A stretch of DNA of 11,744 nt from Pelotomaculum sp. (GCA_003489345.1 DNIT01000162.1:27753-39496); one strand, 5' to 3'; shown: positions 1 through 6,086, counted from the first letter of the stretch. The notes: generated from the sequence alone by a model not told the origin. Made by a program: numbers and translations.

Positions 1-411
1 AAATTCACGGTAGTTGGGTTGGAGTGTTTTGATCCTGAACGGGTAGGGAAAATTTTCACCGCCACAAAGCCGCCCTCCTTGCGCGACAAAAAAAGCATTA
101 TACTTGCGCACCCGCCCGTCGTCCCCTATTTTCCTCCAGTCAACACCTACGTTGCCGAACAAAACACATATGCCATCAGTTGAAGCTTCCACTATCCTGC
201 GGCCATACTCCTCGCAATCCCTCAGATAAGCTTCATATTCCCAGGTGTCACCCAATAAATAACCAGGGATGGCCATCTCCGGAAATATAACCATTTGGGC
301 TTGCTCCCGGCGAGCTTCCCCGATCATGTCCCGCATCGTGGCGCAATTCAAATCCGGCCTGCCGGGTATGACTTCCATCTGACCTAATGCAATTCTAATC
401 AGAGTTGTCAC
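1..411 (-). CDS. carbon-nitrogen hydrolase, probable NH2-terminal (glutaminase) domain of NAD+ synthase; 3' end outside window
   Basis: The first 137 codons of a nitrilase-superfamily protein are visible; the gene runs off the left edge. The N-terminus has the usual first strand (IRIALGQMEVIPG, residues 5-17), and FPEMAIPGY at 43-51 carries the expected catalytic glutamate (E45). The later stretch GDDGRVRKYNAFFVAQGG resembles the part of glutamine-dependent NAD+ synthases that follows the first beta-strands. The catalytic Lys and Cys and any synthetase domain lie outside the window. In that family the domain releases ammonia from glutamine for NAD+ formation from deamido-NAD+ in the cytoplasm. 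I chose the GTG at 411-409 because an in-frame stop lies 24 nt upstream with no ATG between, and the first strand then sits where the family has it. The Shine-Dalgarno is weak. The gene lies 83 nt downstream of the Nudix gene on the same strand, so co-transcription is plausible. It could instead be a stand-alone amidase. Confidence 0.75.
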   Translation of the reverse strand, partial: MTTLIRIALGQMEVIPGRPDLNCATMRDMIGEARREQAQMVIFPEMAIPGYLLGDTWEYEAYLRDCEEYGRRIVEASTDGICVLFGNVGVDWRKIGDDGRVRKYNAFFVAQGGRLCGGENFPYPFRIKTLQPNYREF

Positions 412-494
412 CTCGTTGCCTGCAAAAATTTCCAGTTAGCTGCTGTTCTTATTGCCATAGTAGCATGTTCTTTTTTATTTGGAAACAATAAAAG

Positions 495-941
495 CTATAT
501 TATAACTTCTCGTTCTTTTAAAAGCACAGCTTCCACAATCTCTTTATGGTAAGGACCGATAAAGGAGGTGTTCCGGATCCCGGATAAGCCGGCCCATTTA
601 AATTGGGTATGTTCATGGCTGAGGTTGATCAGCGGTTTGGGACCGGCACCCATGCGATACAGGTAAAAGACGCCAAAACGTTCGAAACTGTCGGGAAACT
701 TCACCACGTAGGTTTTTAACAACTCCAACCTGCCTGGAAGCTGCAAACCGGTTTCTTCCCTTACTTCCCGCAGCAGGTCGTCCACCGGGTCGCCGGATAT
801 ATAGTGCCCACCGGGAAGACCCCATAGGCCTGCCACGCTATTGCCTTGATAGTCTGAATAACGAAGCAGCAGGACTTCTCCCTGGCAGACCATAACCACG
901 TGTTGCATTACAGCCAGCAGCTTGTGTTTAAATCCTTGCAT
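495..941 (-). CDS. Nudix hydrolase domain protein
   Basis: A 148-residue single-domain Nudix protein, the normal size for this family of Mg2+-dependent pyrophosphohydrolases acting on nucleoside diphosphates linked to another moiety. The helix end of the Nudix box is intact (REVREETGL, about residues 59-67), preceded by LWGLPGG. The box is not canonical: consensus is G-x5-E-x7-REUxEExGU, but here GHYISGD is followed by only six residues before REV, and Asp replaces the first Glu. The metal-binding REVREE core is kept, so activity is likely. The ATG at 941 has a good Shine-Dalgarno (AAGGAGAG, 5 nt upstream). Substrate cannot be read from the sequence. The probable NAD+ synthase gene downstream hints at ADP-ribose or NAD(H)-type substrates, but that is inference. 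It is divergent from the deacetylase-fold gene, with a 90-nt shared intergenic region. Confidence 0.9.
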   Translation of the reverse strand: MQGFKHKLLAVMQHVVMVCQGEVLLLRYSDYQGNSVAGLWGLPGGHYISGDPVDDLLREVREETGLQLPGRLELLKTYVVKFPDSFERFGVFYLYRMGAGPKPLINLSHEHTQFKWAGLSGIRNTSFIGPYHKEIVEAVLLKEREVII

Positions 942-989
942 ATTTCTCTCCTTAAATATTTACATATCTATACCATCATATCCCATTCC

Positions 990-998
990 TGCTATAAA
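990..998 (+). promoter_or_regulatory. extended -10 promoter candidate for the deacetylase-fold gene
   Basis: TGCTATAAA at 990-998 matches an extended -10 (TGnTATAAT) with one mismatch. It would start transcription about 25 nt before the ATG at 1032. A second -10-like TATAAT lies at 1001-1006. No good -35 was found for either, so the assignment is tentative. Confidence 0.4.
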
Positions 999-1031
999 AT
1001 TATAATAGATTTTAAAAACGGAGGACTTGCC

Positions 1032-1775
1032 ATGAAGGTTGTATATCATGATATATTTCGTTTGGTTTATGACTATGATCCCGCTGCCGCCAGGGGCAGA
1101 ATTGACTGCATCGTTGAAGAATTACACGGCGCTTACGAATTTATCGAACCTGCTCCGGCACAAGAGGCAGATCTGCTGCTGGTCCACCAGCCAGGCCATA
1201 TTGAATATGTAAAGGGCAATGACACGCTTTACCAGGTTGCCCTTTTTGCCGCAGGCGGAGCAATTAAAGCGGCTGAACTGGCATACCGGGGCGAACCGGC
1301 CTTCGCGTTGGTCAGGCCGCCCGGTCACCACGCCGGCAGAAATTCGTGCTGGGGTTTTTGCTGGTTTAACAATATAGCCATAGCCATTGAGAAACTGCGC
1401 CGCAGGGGAGCCGTCAACAGAGTCCTGATTGTTGATATAGATCTCCATTTTGGAGACGGAACAGACAGTATTTATGAGGATACCCCTGAGGTTAGCTATT
1501 ATCATCTGTACGGTATCGACGGGCTCAGACAGTGTCTCAGCGTATACACCGACTGCGACCTGGTCGCTGTTTCGGCGGGTTTTGACATGCATGTGAAGGA
1601 CTGGGGCTTTATCCTCAGGACGGAGGACTACAAGACTATCGGCAAGCTAATAGCCGGCCACGCCCGCAGGTTTTGCGGCGGCAAATTTTTTGCCGCCCTG
1701 GAGGGGGGCTACAACCACCAGGTGCTTGGGAAAAGCGTCAAAGCCCTGTTGGAGGGCTTTGACGCCGGACGATAA
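1032..1775 (+). CDS. short histone deacetylase-superfamily Zn-dependent deacetylase/amidohydrolase
   Basis: A 247-residue member of the arginase/deacetylase fold, the family that includes histone deacetylases, AcuC and acetylpolyamine amidohydrolases, which hydrolyse acetamide bonds using Zn2+. Active-site motifs appear in order: RPPGHH (H99, H100), DIDLHFGDGT (zinc ligands D137 and H139), SAGFDMH (third ligand D185) and EGGYN (transition-state Tyr, Y227). All key residues are present. The second His of the usual DxHHG is Phe. Only 46 residues separate H139 from D185, against 87 between the equivalent ligands in human HDAC8. The loop region that normally carries PGTG and NxPL motifs is therefore missing. 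I chose the ATG at 1032 (MKVVYHD...) because GGAGG lies 7 nt upstream and family similarity begins there; the longer in-frame extension to 900 overlaps the Nudix gene. The substrate is unknown; bacterial members may deacetylate small molecules rather than proteins. It converges on the MFS gene with 12 nt between stop codons. Confidence 0.85.
   Translation: MKVVYHDIFRLVYDYDPAAARGRIDCIVEELHGAYEFIEPAPAQEADLLLVHQPGHIEYVKGNDTLYQVALFAAGGAIKAAELAYRGEPAFALVRPPGHHAGRNSCWGFCWFNNIAIAIEKLRRRGAVNRVLIVDIDLHFGDGTDSIYEDTPEVSYYHLYGIDGLRQCLSVYTDCDLVAVSAGFDMHVKDWGFILRTEDYKTIGKLIAGHARRFCGGKFFAALEGGYNHQVLGKSVKALLEGFDAGR
1731..1765 (-). terminator. intrinsic terminator of the MFS gene, embedded in the deacetylase coding sequence
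   Basis: A perfect 13-bp inverted repeat: GCGTCAAAGCCCT at 1735-1747 and its complement at 1753-1765, with the 5-nt loop GTTGG. Read on the minus strand, the stem is followed by TTTTCCC (1734-1728), and it begins 22 nt after the MFS stop codon at 1788-1790. Read on the plus strand it has no U-tract, so it should work mainly for the minus-strand transcript. It lies wholly inside the last codons of the convergent deacetylase gene. Confidence 0.7.
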
Positions 1776-1787
1776 AACCATGCGCCT

Positions 1788-2975
1788 TCATGACATAGCC
1801 TGTCTGCGGGACAACTGCCTCCTGCCAGGTAAAAATATCGCGATCAAAAGGCCTATCACCGGAAAAATGATCATTGTCTGAAATACCGCAGGAAGTCCCC
1901 AGTGGTCTGCGACCCAGCCCAGCAAGGTGGTGCCGATCCCGCCCAAGCCGATAGCAAAACCCAGGATTAAGCCTGAAGCAAAGCCAACCTGATTGGGCAG
2001 CAGTTCCTGCGCCAGCACCACGGTAACCGCAAAGGTGGAAACAACTACAAAACCTGTCAGGGCAACCAGTACTACCAGCCAAATACCGCTGATATACTGG
2101 AATAGGTATAAAAATGGAATCATTAGGGCCATGGAGCCGACAATCACTGTCTTGAGGCCCCAGCGATCGGCAGCCGGACCTCCCGTCAGAGTGCCAAACA
2201 CACCGGCGAATAAAAACACTGAGACCAGAGTGGCCGCATAAACCTCACTTTGATGCAGGTGATGGATGTAATACTGAGGCAGGTAGGTAACCAGCCCGAG
2301 ATGGACCCAGGACCGCATTACTACCAGCAGTACCAAAAGGACAACCGGGACAACAATACCGGGCATAGGGCAAACCGTTTTGCTTTTTCCGCTGGTATCC
2401 AACTCTTTCTGGGCAACAGGATCTATGTAACGTTCCTGAATACCGGAGATACTGGACAGGTTGGTCACAAGAAGCAGGGCCATGGCTGCGTTTAGTAGCA
2501 GGAAATACCAGGTACCGTGTAGCCCGGACAGGACAAAAAACCATGTAACAAGGAGCGGACCCGCTGCGAAGCCCAGGTTGCCGCCTACCGAGAAGAGGGA
2601 CATCCCTGAAGCTTTGCGATCTCCACTGGCAAAACGGGCAAATTTTGAACCCTCAGGATGGTAGGCCGCCACGCCCAGGCCGCTCAGCAATCCAGCCATC
2701 AACAGAAACAGATAGTTCGGAGCAAACCCGGTCATGGCAATCCCCAGACCGGCCAGCAGGCAACCCAGGGGAATCAGCCAAACCGCCCGGAAACGGTCGC
2801 TCAAGACCCCAAAAACCGGCTGCACAATAGAAGAACTGAGTGTAAAAGCCAGCATGACAATACCTACTTGCAGCTGGCTCAGGAGCAGGACGGGCTGCAG
2901 GTAAGCCAGGATCATGGGCAGTGCGCCCTGGCCGATGTCCGTTATGGCGTGGCCTATTCCAAGCAGGGACAGCAC
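1788..2975 (-). CDS. MFS transporter, fosmidomycin-resistance (Fsr)-like; start codon uncertain
   Basis: A 395-codon membrane protein with about 12 hydrophobic segments, the usual major facilitator size. The N-terminal half has the Fsr-like pattern: GHAITDIGQGALP (7-19), then QPVFGVLSDR (the loop 2-3 MFS signature), then GLGVAAYHPEGS. Fsr-type members export fosmidomycin or related drugs, but the natural substrate here is unknown and the match is from memory of the family. The only usable in-frame start is the GTG at 2975-2973, which has no Shine-Dalgarno. A strong GAAAGGG (3007-3001) sits instead 5 nt before an out-of-frame ATGATGAAATAA at 2995-2984. One extra A in that AAA would give MMKINKKVLSLLGIGH, a natural-looking N-terminus. 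So the start may be frameshifted by mutation or sequencing error, or reached by re-initiation. It converges on the deacetylase gene, and its terminator lies inside that gene. Confidence 0.85.
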   Translation of the reverse strand: MLSLLGIGHAITDIGQGALPMILAYLQPVLLLSQLQVGIVMLAFTLSSSIVQPVFGVLSDRFRAVWLIPLGCLLAGLGIAMTGFAPNYLFLLMAGLLSGLGVAAYHPEGSKFARFASGDRKASGMSLFSVGGNLGFAAGPLLVTWFFVLSGLHGTWYFLLLNAAMALLLVTNLSSISGIQERYIDPVAQKELDTSGKSKTVCPMPGIVVPVVLLVLLVVMRSWVHLGLVTYLPQYYIHHLHQSEVYAATLVSVFLFAGVFGTLTGGPAADRWGLKTVIVGSMALMIPFLYLFQYISGIWLVVLVALTGFVVVSTFAVTVVLAQELLPNQVGFASGLILGFAIGLGGIGTTLLGWVADHWGLPAVFQTMIIFPVIGLLIAIFLPGRRQLSRRQAMS

Positions 2976-2983
2976 TTTTTTAT

Positions 2984-2995
2984 TTATTTCATCAT
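2984..2995 (-). other. three-codon mini-ORF (Met-Met-Lys-stop) in front of the MFS gene
   Basis: ATG ATG AAA TAA is preceded at 5-nt spacing by the best ribosome binding site in the leader (GAAAGGG, 3007-3001). Its stop lies 8 nt before the MFS GTG, in a different frame. It may be the true gene start after loss of one A, or a tiny leader peptide allowing re-initiation. The sequence alone does not decide between them. Confidence 0.45.
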
Positions 2996-3087
2996 CACAT
3001 CCCTTTCACAGCGGGGCTATACCCCAATCTGAATTTAAGCGCTTCGGAAGGGGCAACCACAGCATCTTAACTCATCCGGACAACTTT

Positions 3088-3116
3088 TTGGCAGAAAATT
3101 GATAGCTTTTTATAAT
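3088..3116 (+). promoter_or_regulatory. upstream sigma-A promoter candidate (TTGGCA-N17-TATAAT)
   Basis: TTGGCA at 3088-3093 (one mismatch to TTGACA) and a perfect TATAAT at 3111-3116 are separated by exactly 17 nt. Transcription would start near 3123, about 290 nt before the signal peptidase ATG. It would give either a long leader or a separate small RNA. Confidence 0.6.
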
Positions 3117-3350
3117 TCAAGAATAATCTGCAGATCCCTGCCTGTACAGTCACCTGCTTAAGATTTCTCATTATCTCCAGCAAGTCGCTGCTCTGCCACA
3201 GGAAGAGGATAACAACTTAGCAATGCCAATGTTTGATTTCATTCTGATAGATATACATTGCAAACAGTAAAAGTATCTCTCTTAATCAGATATTATTGAA
3301 AGCAATTCATTAAGGCGGGAAGGGTTTTAAAAGCATTGAAAAGCCGGCAG

Positions 3351-3379
3351 TTGACAATATAATATTCTTGATCTAACAT
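3351..3379 (+). promoter_or_regulatory. proximal sigma-A promoter of signal peptidase gene
   Basis: A perfect -35 (TTGACA, 3351-3356) is followed after 17 nt by TAACAT (3374-3379, 4 of 6 matches to TATAAT). Transcription would start near 3386, leaving a leader of about 25 nt that contains the AAGGAG ribosome binding site. Confidence 0.65.
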
Positions 3380-3411
3380 AGCACCATAACATCCTCAAAA
3401 AGGAGATTATT

Positions 3412-3936
3412 ATGCATCTAGAAAGAAAGAATATTATAGACTGGGGTGTTACACTGGTTTTTGCCGTTTTGCTTGCTCTGGGTATACGGACCTACGTAGC
3501 GGAAGCCAGGTGGATCCCTTCTGAATCCATGCTACCCACCTTGAAAATTGGCGACCGGTTGATTATTGATAAGGTTTCATTCCATTTTAGCGGTATCAGC
3601 AGGGGTGACATGATCGTATTTGAGGCGCCCCCGGCAAGCAAGCTTGAGGAAGTCCTAATTAAGAGGGTCATCGGCCTGCCCGGCGACACTGTTGCTATAA
3701 AAAATGGGATTGTCTACATTAACGGCGACCCCCTGGACGAACCATATGAACTGGAAAAACCCAGAGACGATTATAAGGCTATAACCGTACCGGAAAACAG
3801 CCTTTTTGTGATGGGTGACAACCGCAACAAAAGTTACGACAGCAGGTTTTGGGGTGTGGTGTCGGAGGAACTCATCATCGGCAAGGCCGTGGCAAGGTTT
3901 TACCCGTTTTCCAACGCTACTTTTTTTACCCTGTAA
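3412..3936 (+). CDS. lepB: signal peptidase I (type I leader peptidase)
   Basis: A 174-residue membrane-anchored serine protease that removes signal peptides from exported proteins on the outer face of the cytoplasmic membrane. It has one N-terminal membrane segment (about residues 8-29), then box B IPSESMLPT with nucleophile S39, then box D IKRVIGLPGD with the general-base Lys at K84, and a box E-type GDNRNKSYDSRFWG near residues 135-148. The length fits the compact Gram-positive type; the large periplasmic insert of proteobacterial LepB is absent. The ATG at 3412 is supported by AAAAAGGAG immediately upstream and by the membrane segment beginning a few residues later. It appears monocistronic: two promoters upstream and a strong intrinsic terminator 24 nt after the stop. 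Bacillus-type genomes often carry several paralogues, so this need not be the only signal peptidase. Confidence 0.95.
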   Translation: MHLERKNIIDWGVTLVFAVLLALGIRTYVAEARWIPSESMLPTLKIGDRLIIDKVSFHFSGISRGDMIVFEAPPASKLEEVLIKRVIGLPGDTVAIKNGIVYINGDPLDEPYELEKPRDDYKAITVPENSLFVMGDNRNKSYDSRFWGVVSEELIIGKAVARFYPFSNATFFTL

Positions 3937-3958
3937 TTGCAATACTGAAAATACGTAT

Positions 3959-4005
3959 AAAACAAAGCCGGAACCTTTTTCGCCTAAAACCGGCTTTGTT
4001 TTTTT
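3959..4005 (+). terminator. intrinsic terminator of signal peptidase gene
   Basis: Perfect 11-bp stem AACAAAGCCGG (3961-3971) with CCGGCTTTGTT (3990-4000), an 18-nt loop, and a T-run at 3999-4005. On the minus strand the stem is followed by TTTTAT, so it may also stop transcripts reading leftward from the nitroreductase gene. Confidence 0.85.
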
Positions 4006-4151
4006 GTCTTGCTTGGAGGCTAATGTGTGACCGTATTTCAATGCGGGCGCGATTTCAAATGACACTTGCCCTGCGAAGGAGTTTAATATACTTATTCTGC
4101 ATTGTTTAGGGGATTTACGCGAATGCATGCACTCCCGTATTTTTTTGCATG

Positions 4152-4181
4152 AACGCAGGCAGGGTAGAATTTGCCTGCGTT
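4152..4181 (-). repeat. inverted repeat at the end of the nitroreductase gene
   Basis: A 10-bp perfect stem, AACGCAGGCA (4152-4161) and TGCCTGCGTT (4172-4181), overlaps the nitroreductase stop codon. On the minus strand it is followed by CATGCAAAAAAA rather than T residues, so it is not a classic intrinsic terminator. It may protect the mRNA 3' end; the bidirectional hairpin at 3959-4005 is the better terminator. Confidence 0.35.
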
Positions 4182-4800
4182 ACTTCTGCTCAAATCCGAT
4201 CCAGCGGATTTTATTGTCTTTCCTGGGCGGCGCAGGTGGTTTCTGGTCCGGATAACCGATAGGGATAACCGAGACAAGTTCCTTACCATCCATACCCATT
4301 ACTTCATTAATTTCGTCCTCCACGTGCTTGGGAGCAGTCATCCAACAAGTTCCCAATCCCTCGGCCTTGGCCAGCAGCAGGATATTTTGAATCAAGGCTG
4401 CAGCGCTGATAAAACTGAGCAGCCTGCCCTGTTCTTTTTGATACCTTTCGAGATTGTTCATTGCCGGGTGTATTTCAACAATCATCTTCGGTATGTAGAC
4501 CAGCAGGATTATCGGGGCTCCGCCAAGGGTCCTGAAAAATTGCAGAGTCATGTTGACCATTTTCTCCGGAAATATTTTTTCAAGGTGCGGCTTAAAATAT
4601 TTATTGGTTTTGGCGATAGCCTCCACCAGCTTTTCTTTCTGCTCACCCCGCACGGCTACTATCTGCCAATTCTGCCTGTTGAGCGCCGACGGCGCCCATA
4701 GCGCGTCTTCCAGAATCTTTGCAAGTACCTCTTGCGGCACTTCCCTGTCATGATACTTTCGTATACTGCGCCTTTCCCTAATCAGCGCACTGATATCCAT
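4180..4800 (-). CDS. nitroreductase family FMN-dependent oxidoreductase
   Basis: A 206-residue protein of the nitroreductase superfamily, homodimeric FMN enzymes that use NAD(P)H to reduce nitro compounds, quinones or other acceptors. The family opening IRERRSIRKY (residues 7-16) supplies the FMN-phosphate-binding Arg cluster, followed by WAPSALNRQNWQ (35-46). The C-terminal part has AEGLGTCWM, the usual GLG-x-CW segment near the flavin, and VIPIGYPDQKPPAPPR at the end. I chose the ATG at 4800 (MDISALIRERRS) rather than the upstream in-frame ATG at 4884. The family N-terminus starts there, GGTGAT precedes it, and a near-consensus promoter (4840-4868) lies inside the longer version. The physiological substrate is unknown. 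It is divergent from the alpha/beta hydrolase gene across 183 nt. Confidence 0.9.
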   Translation of the reverse strand: MDISALIRERRSIRKYHDREVPQEVLAKILEDALWAPSALNRQNWQIVAVRGEQKEKLVEAIAKTNKYFKPHLEKIFPEKMVNMTLQFFRTLGGAPIILLVYIPKMIVEIHPAMNNLERYQKEQGRLLSFISAAALIQNILLLAKAEGLGTCWMTAPKHVEDEINEVMGMDGKELVSVIPIGYPDQKPPAPPRKDNKIRWIGFEQK

Positions 4801-4839
4801 TTTATCACCAACCCTTTTGCTCAACTTTTTCTGTATTAA

Positions 4840-4868
4840 ATTGTATTTTTTGGATTTCACCTTGTCAA
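4840..4868 (-). promoter_or_regulatory. strong sigma-A promoter of nitroreductase gene
   Basis: On the minus strand, TTGACA (4868-4863) and TACAAT (4845-4840) are separated by exactly 17 nt, with an AT-rich spacer. This is 11 of 12 matches to consensus. Transcription would start near 4833, about 33 nt before the ATG at 4800. Confidence 0.75.
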
Positions 4869-4923
4869 TACATATAAGGTCCAATCAGCATTTGCATCAG
4901 TGTTTGGGGCTTTCTAAAATGCT

Positions 4924-4963
4924 AGAGAAAGATTACAATTTTCAAGAGAAAGATTATAATTTT
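4924..4963 (+). repeat. 21-bp-period tandem repeat with embedded -10 elements before the hydrolase gene
   Basis: AGAGAAAGATTACAATTTT (4924-4942) recurs as AGAGAAAGATTATAATTTT (4945-4963): 18 of 19 bases are identical with a 21-bp period, or two helical turns. Each copy has a -10-like hexamer (TACAAT 4934-4939; TATAAT 4955-4960). ATTACA at 4932-4937 lies 17 nt before the second -10 and could act as a weak -35. The repeat may be a promoter, a pair of operator sites, or both. Confidence 0.55.
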
Positions 4964-4983
4964 AATGAAGGGAGCGTGCTTTT

Positions 4984-5751
4984 GTGACAGGTATGTGGAC
5001 CTGGGAAAAAATCAGCTACCCCAACAAGCAGGGCTTGAAACTTGCCGGGTTGTTATATTCCGGTCCTGCCCGTGGAACGCTGGTTGTTGTCTGCCATGGT
5101 TTTACCGGCAGCAAGGAAGGCGGTGGAAGAGCTGTCGCCATGGCCGAAGAAATGGGCAAAAAGGGTTATGCCTCCCTCCTCTTTGATTTCAGCGGTTGCG
5201 GCGAAAGCGAGGGTGTTTTTGCCGATATAACCCTGACCGGCCACATTGAGGACCTGGCCGGTGCCATTGCGTACGGCCTGGAATCAGGCTTTCAACAGTT
5301 CATAACCCTGGGCAGGAGCTTTGGCGGGACTACCGTTTTATGCCACGCCGCTCTGGACAAGCGCGTAGCCGGGATATGTACCTGGGCGGCCCCGGCCGAA
5401 CCGTCAAAGTTATTCAATGATTTCCGCGAACAAGAAAATGCAAAGAAGGATAGCTTGATACCCCTGACAGATCACAGCGGCACGGTCATGGTCGGTGAAA
5501 AATTTTTCACCGACCTGGAACAGCATGACCCGGCCCACAGCGCCGCTATGATTGCCCCCCGACCGCTGCTGGCTGTGCACGGCCAAAGTGACGCTGTGGT
5601 ACCGGTTGCAAACGCCCGCAAAATCTACAGTTCAGCAGGTTTTCCAAAGGAGCTCAAGATTATACCGCAGGCCGACCACCAGTTTACCCGGCACTACCAT
5701 GAAGCGTGGCAAATAACATTGGACTGGCTTGCAAAACATTTTCCGCCCTAG
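4984..5751 (+). CDS. alpha/beta hydrolase (serine hydrolase, dienelactone hydrolase/aminopeptidase-like)
   Basis: A 255-residue cytoplasmic alpha/beta-hydrolase; no signal peptide is seen. The oxyanion-hole region is VVCHGFTGSKEGGG (35-48). FDFSGCGESEG (67-77) is the usual segment after strand 4. The nucleophile elbow is GRSFGG with S112, the acid is D203 in VHGQSDAVVP, and the histidine is H232 in ADHQFTRHYHE. The Ser-Asp-His triad is therefore complete. The GRSFGG elbow and compact size fit the S9/BAAT/DLH-like group, which includes esterases, peptidases and acyl hydrolases; the substrate cannot be inferred. I took the GTG at 4984, preceded at 9 nt by AAGGGAG. An ATG three codons later (4993) is the alternative, and the difference is trivial. 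The 21-bp tandem repeat lies directly upstream. The first good terminator is over 220 nt past the stop. Confidence 0.88.
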   Translation: MTGMWTWEKISYPNKQGLKLAGLLYSGPARGTLVVVCHGFTGSKEGGGRAVAMAEEMGKKGYASLLFDFSGCGESEGVFADITLTGHIEDLAGAIAYGLESGFQQFITLGRSFGGTTVLCHAALDKRVAGICTWAAPAEPSKLFNDFREQENAKKDSLIPLTDHSGTVMVGEKFFTDLEQHDPAHSAAMIAPRPLLAVHGQSDAVVPVANARKIYSSAGFPKELKIIPQADHQFTRHYHEAWQITLDWLAKHFPP

Positions 5752-5974
5752 AGACTCATGCCCAACAGAGGATGAAACTCGATGCGGAGCGGAGCAGACA
5801 TCTGACAGATTAACCCATACCGCATTCCTTCGGGTCATGTGCAAATAAACTCGCACCCACATCTTCAAGACAGCCCAGAGCATTATTTTGATGTAGACAT
5901 AAAGCCTTAATCTGCTGCCATAACGGTAGTGTAGGGAGCTATTGCTAATTTTTTATTAATTTTAGTAAATAGTC

Positions 5975-6020
5975 GCAAAACAATAACCCCTCCAAGATTG
6001 GGGTTATTTGTTTTGCTTTT
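5975..6020 (+). terminator. intrinsic terminator (rightward)
   Basis: GCAAAACAATAACCCC (5975-5990) pairs with GGGGTTATTTGTTTTGC (6000-6016) over 16 bp with a single-base bulge and a 9-nt loop, followed by TTTT (6017-6020). It faces the same way as the alpha/beta hydrolase gene but lies about 225 nt past its stop. Confidence 0.75.
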
Positions 6021-6086
6021 ACAAGAAGAATAACTGAATATTGTTCCCTTTCTTTCTATAGCTAATAATATTACATAATATACTAT

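Larger units (their letters stand above)
2996..3411. other. intergenic region between the MFS gene and signal peptidase gene
   Basis: No convincing gene was seen in these 416 bases. The left 100 bases form the minus-strand leader of the MFS gene, where I found no clear promoter for it. The rest holds two plus-strand promoters, annotated separately. The longest tiny ORF with an ATG near 3220 (about 15 codons) has no well-spaced ribosome binding site. The stretch 3120-3350 would be a transcribed leader if the upstream promoter is used; I saw no strong terminator hairpin in it. Confidence 0.5.

Noticed and set aside
900..1031. N-terminal extension of the deacetylase-fold protein (start at 900)
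   Set aside because: It overlaps the Nudix coding region on the other strand and the promoter region, and GGAGG is correctly spaced for the ATG at 1032.
3220..3270. 15-codon ORF in the signal peptidase leader
   Set aside because: The purine-rich stretch upstream is about 14 nt away, too far for a ribosome binding site, and so short a frame is expected by chance.
3655..4128. 157-codon minus-strand ORF opposite the signal peptidase
   Set aside because: It is antisense to the signal peptidase and runs through its terminator; it has no recognisable features.
4171..4701. 176-codon plus-strand ORF opposite the nitroreductase
   Set aside because: It lies entirely antisense to a clear nitroreductase with intact motifs; no ribosome binding site or family signature.
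4800..4884. N-terminal extension of the nitroreductase (start at 4884)
   Set aside because: The extension contains the near-consensus promoter at 4840-4868, lacks family similarity, and a better-placed ATG with a ribosome binding site lies at 4800.
5632..5883. 83-codon minus-strand ORF after the alpha/beta hydrolase
   Set aside because: Nearly half is antisense to the hydrolase 3' end; no convincing start or motif. I could not exclude a gene remnant in the non-overlapping part.
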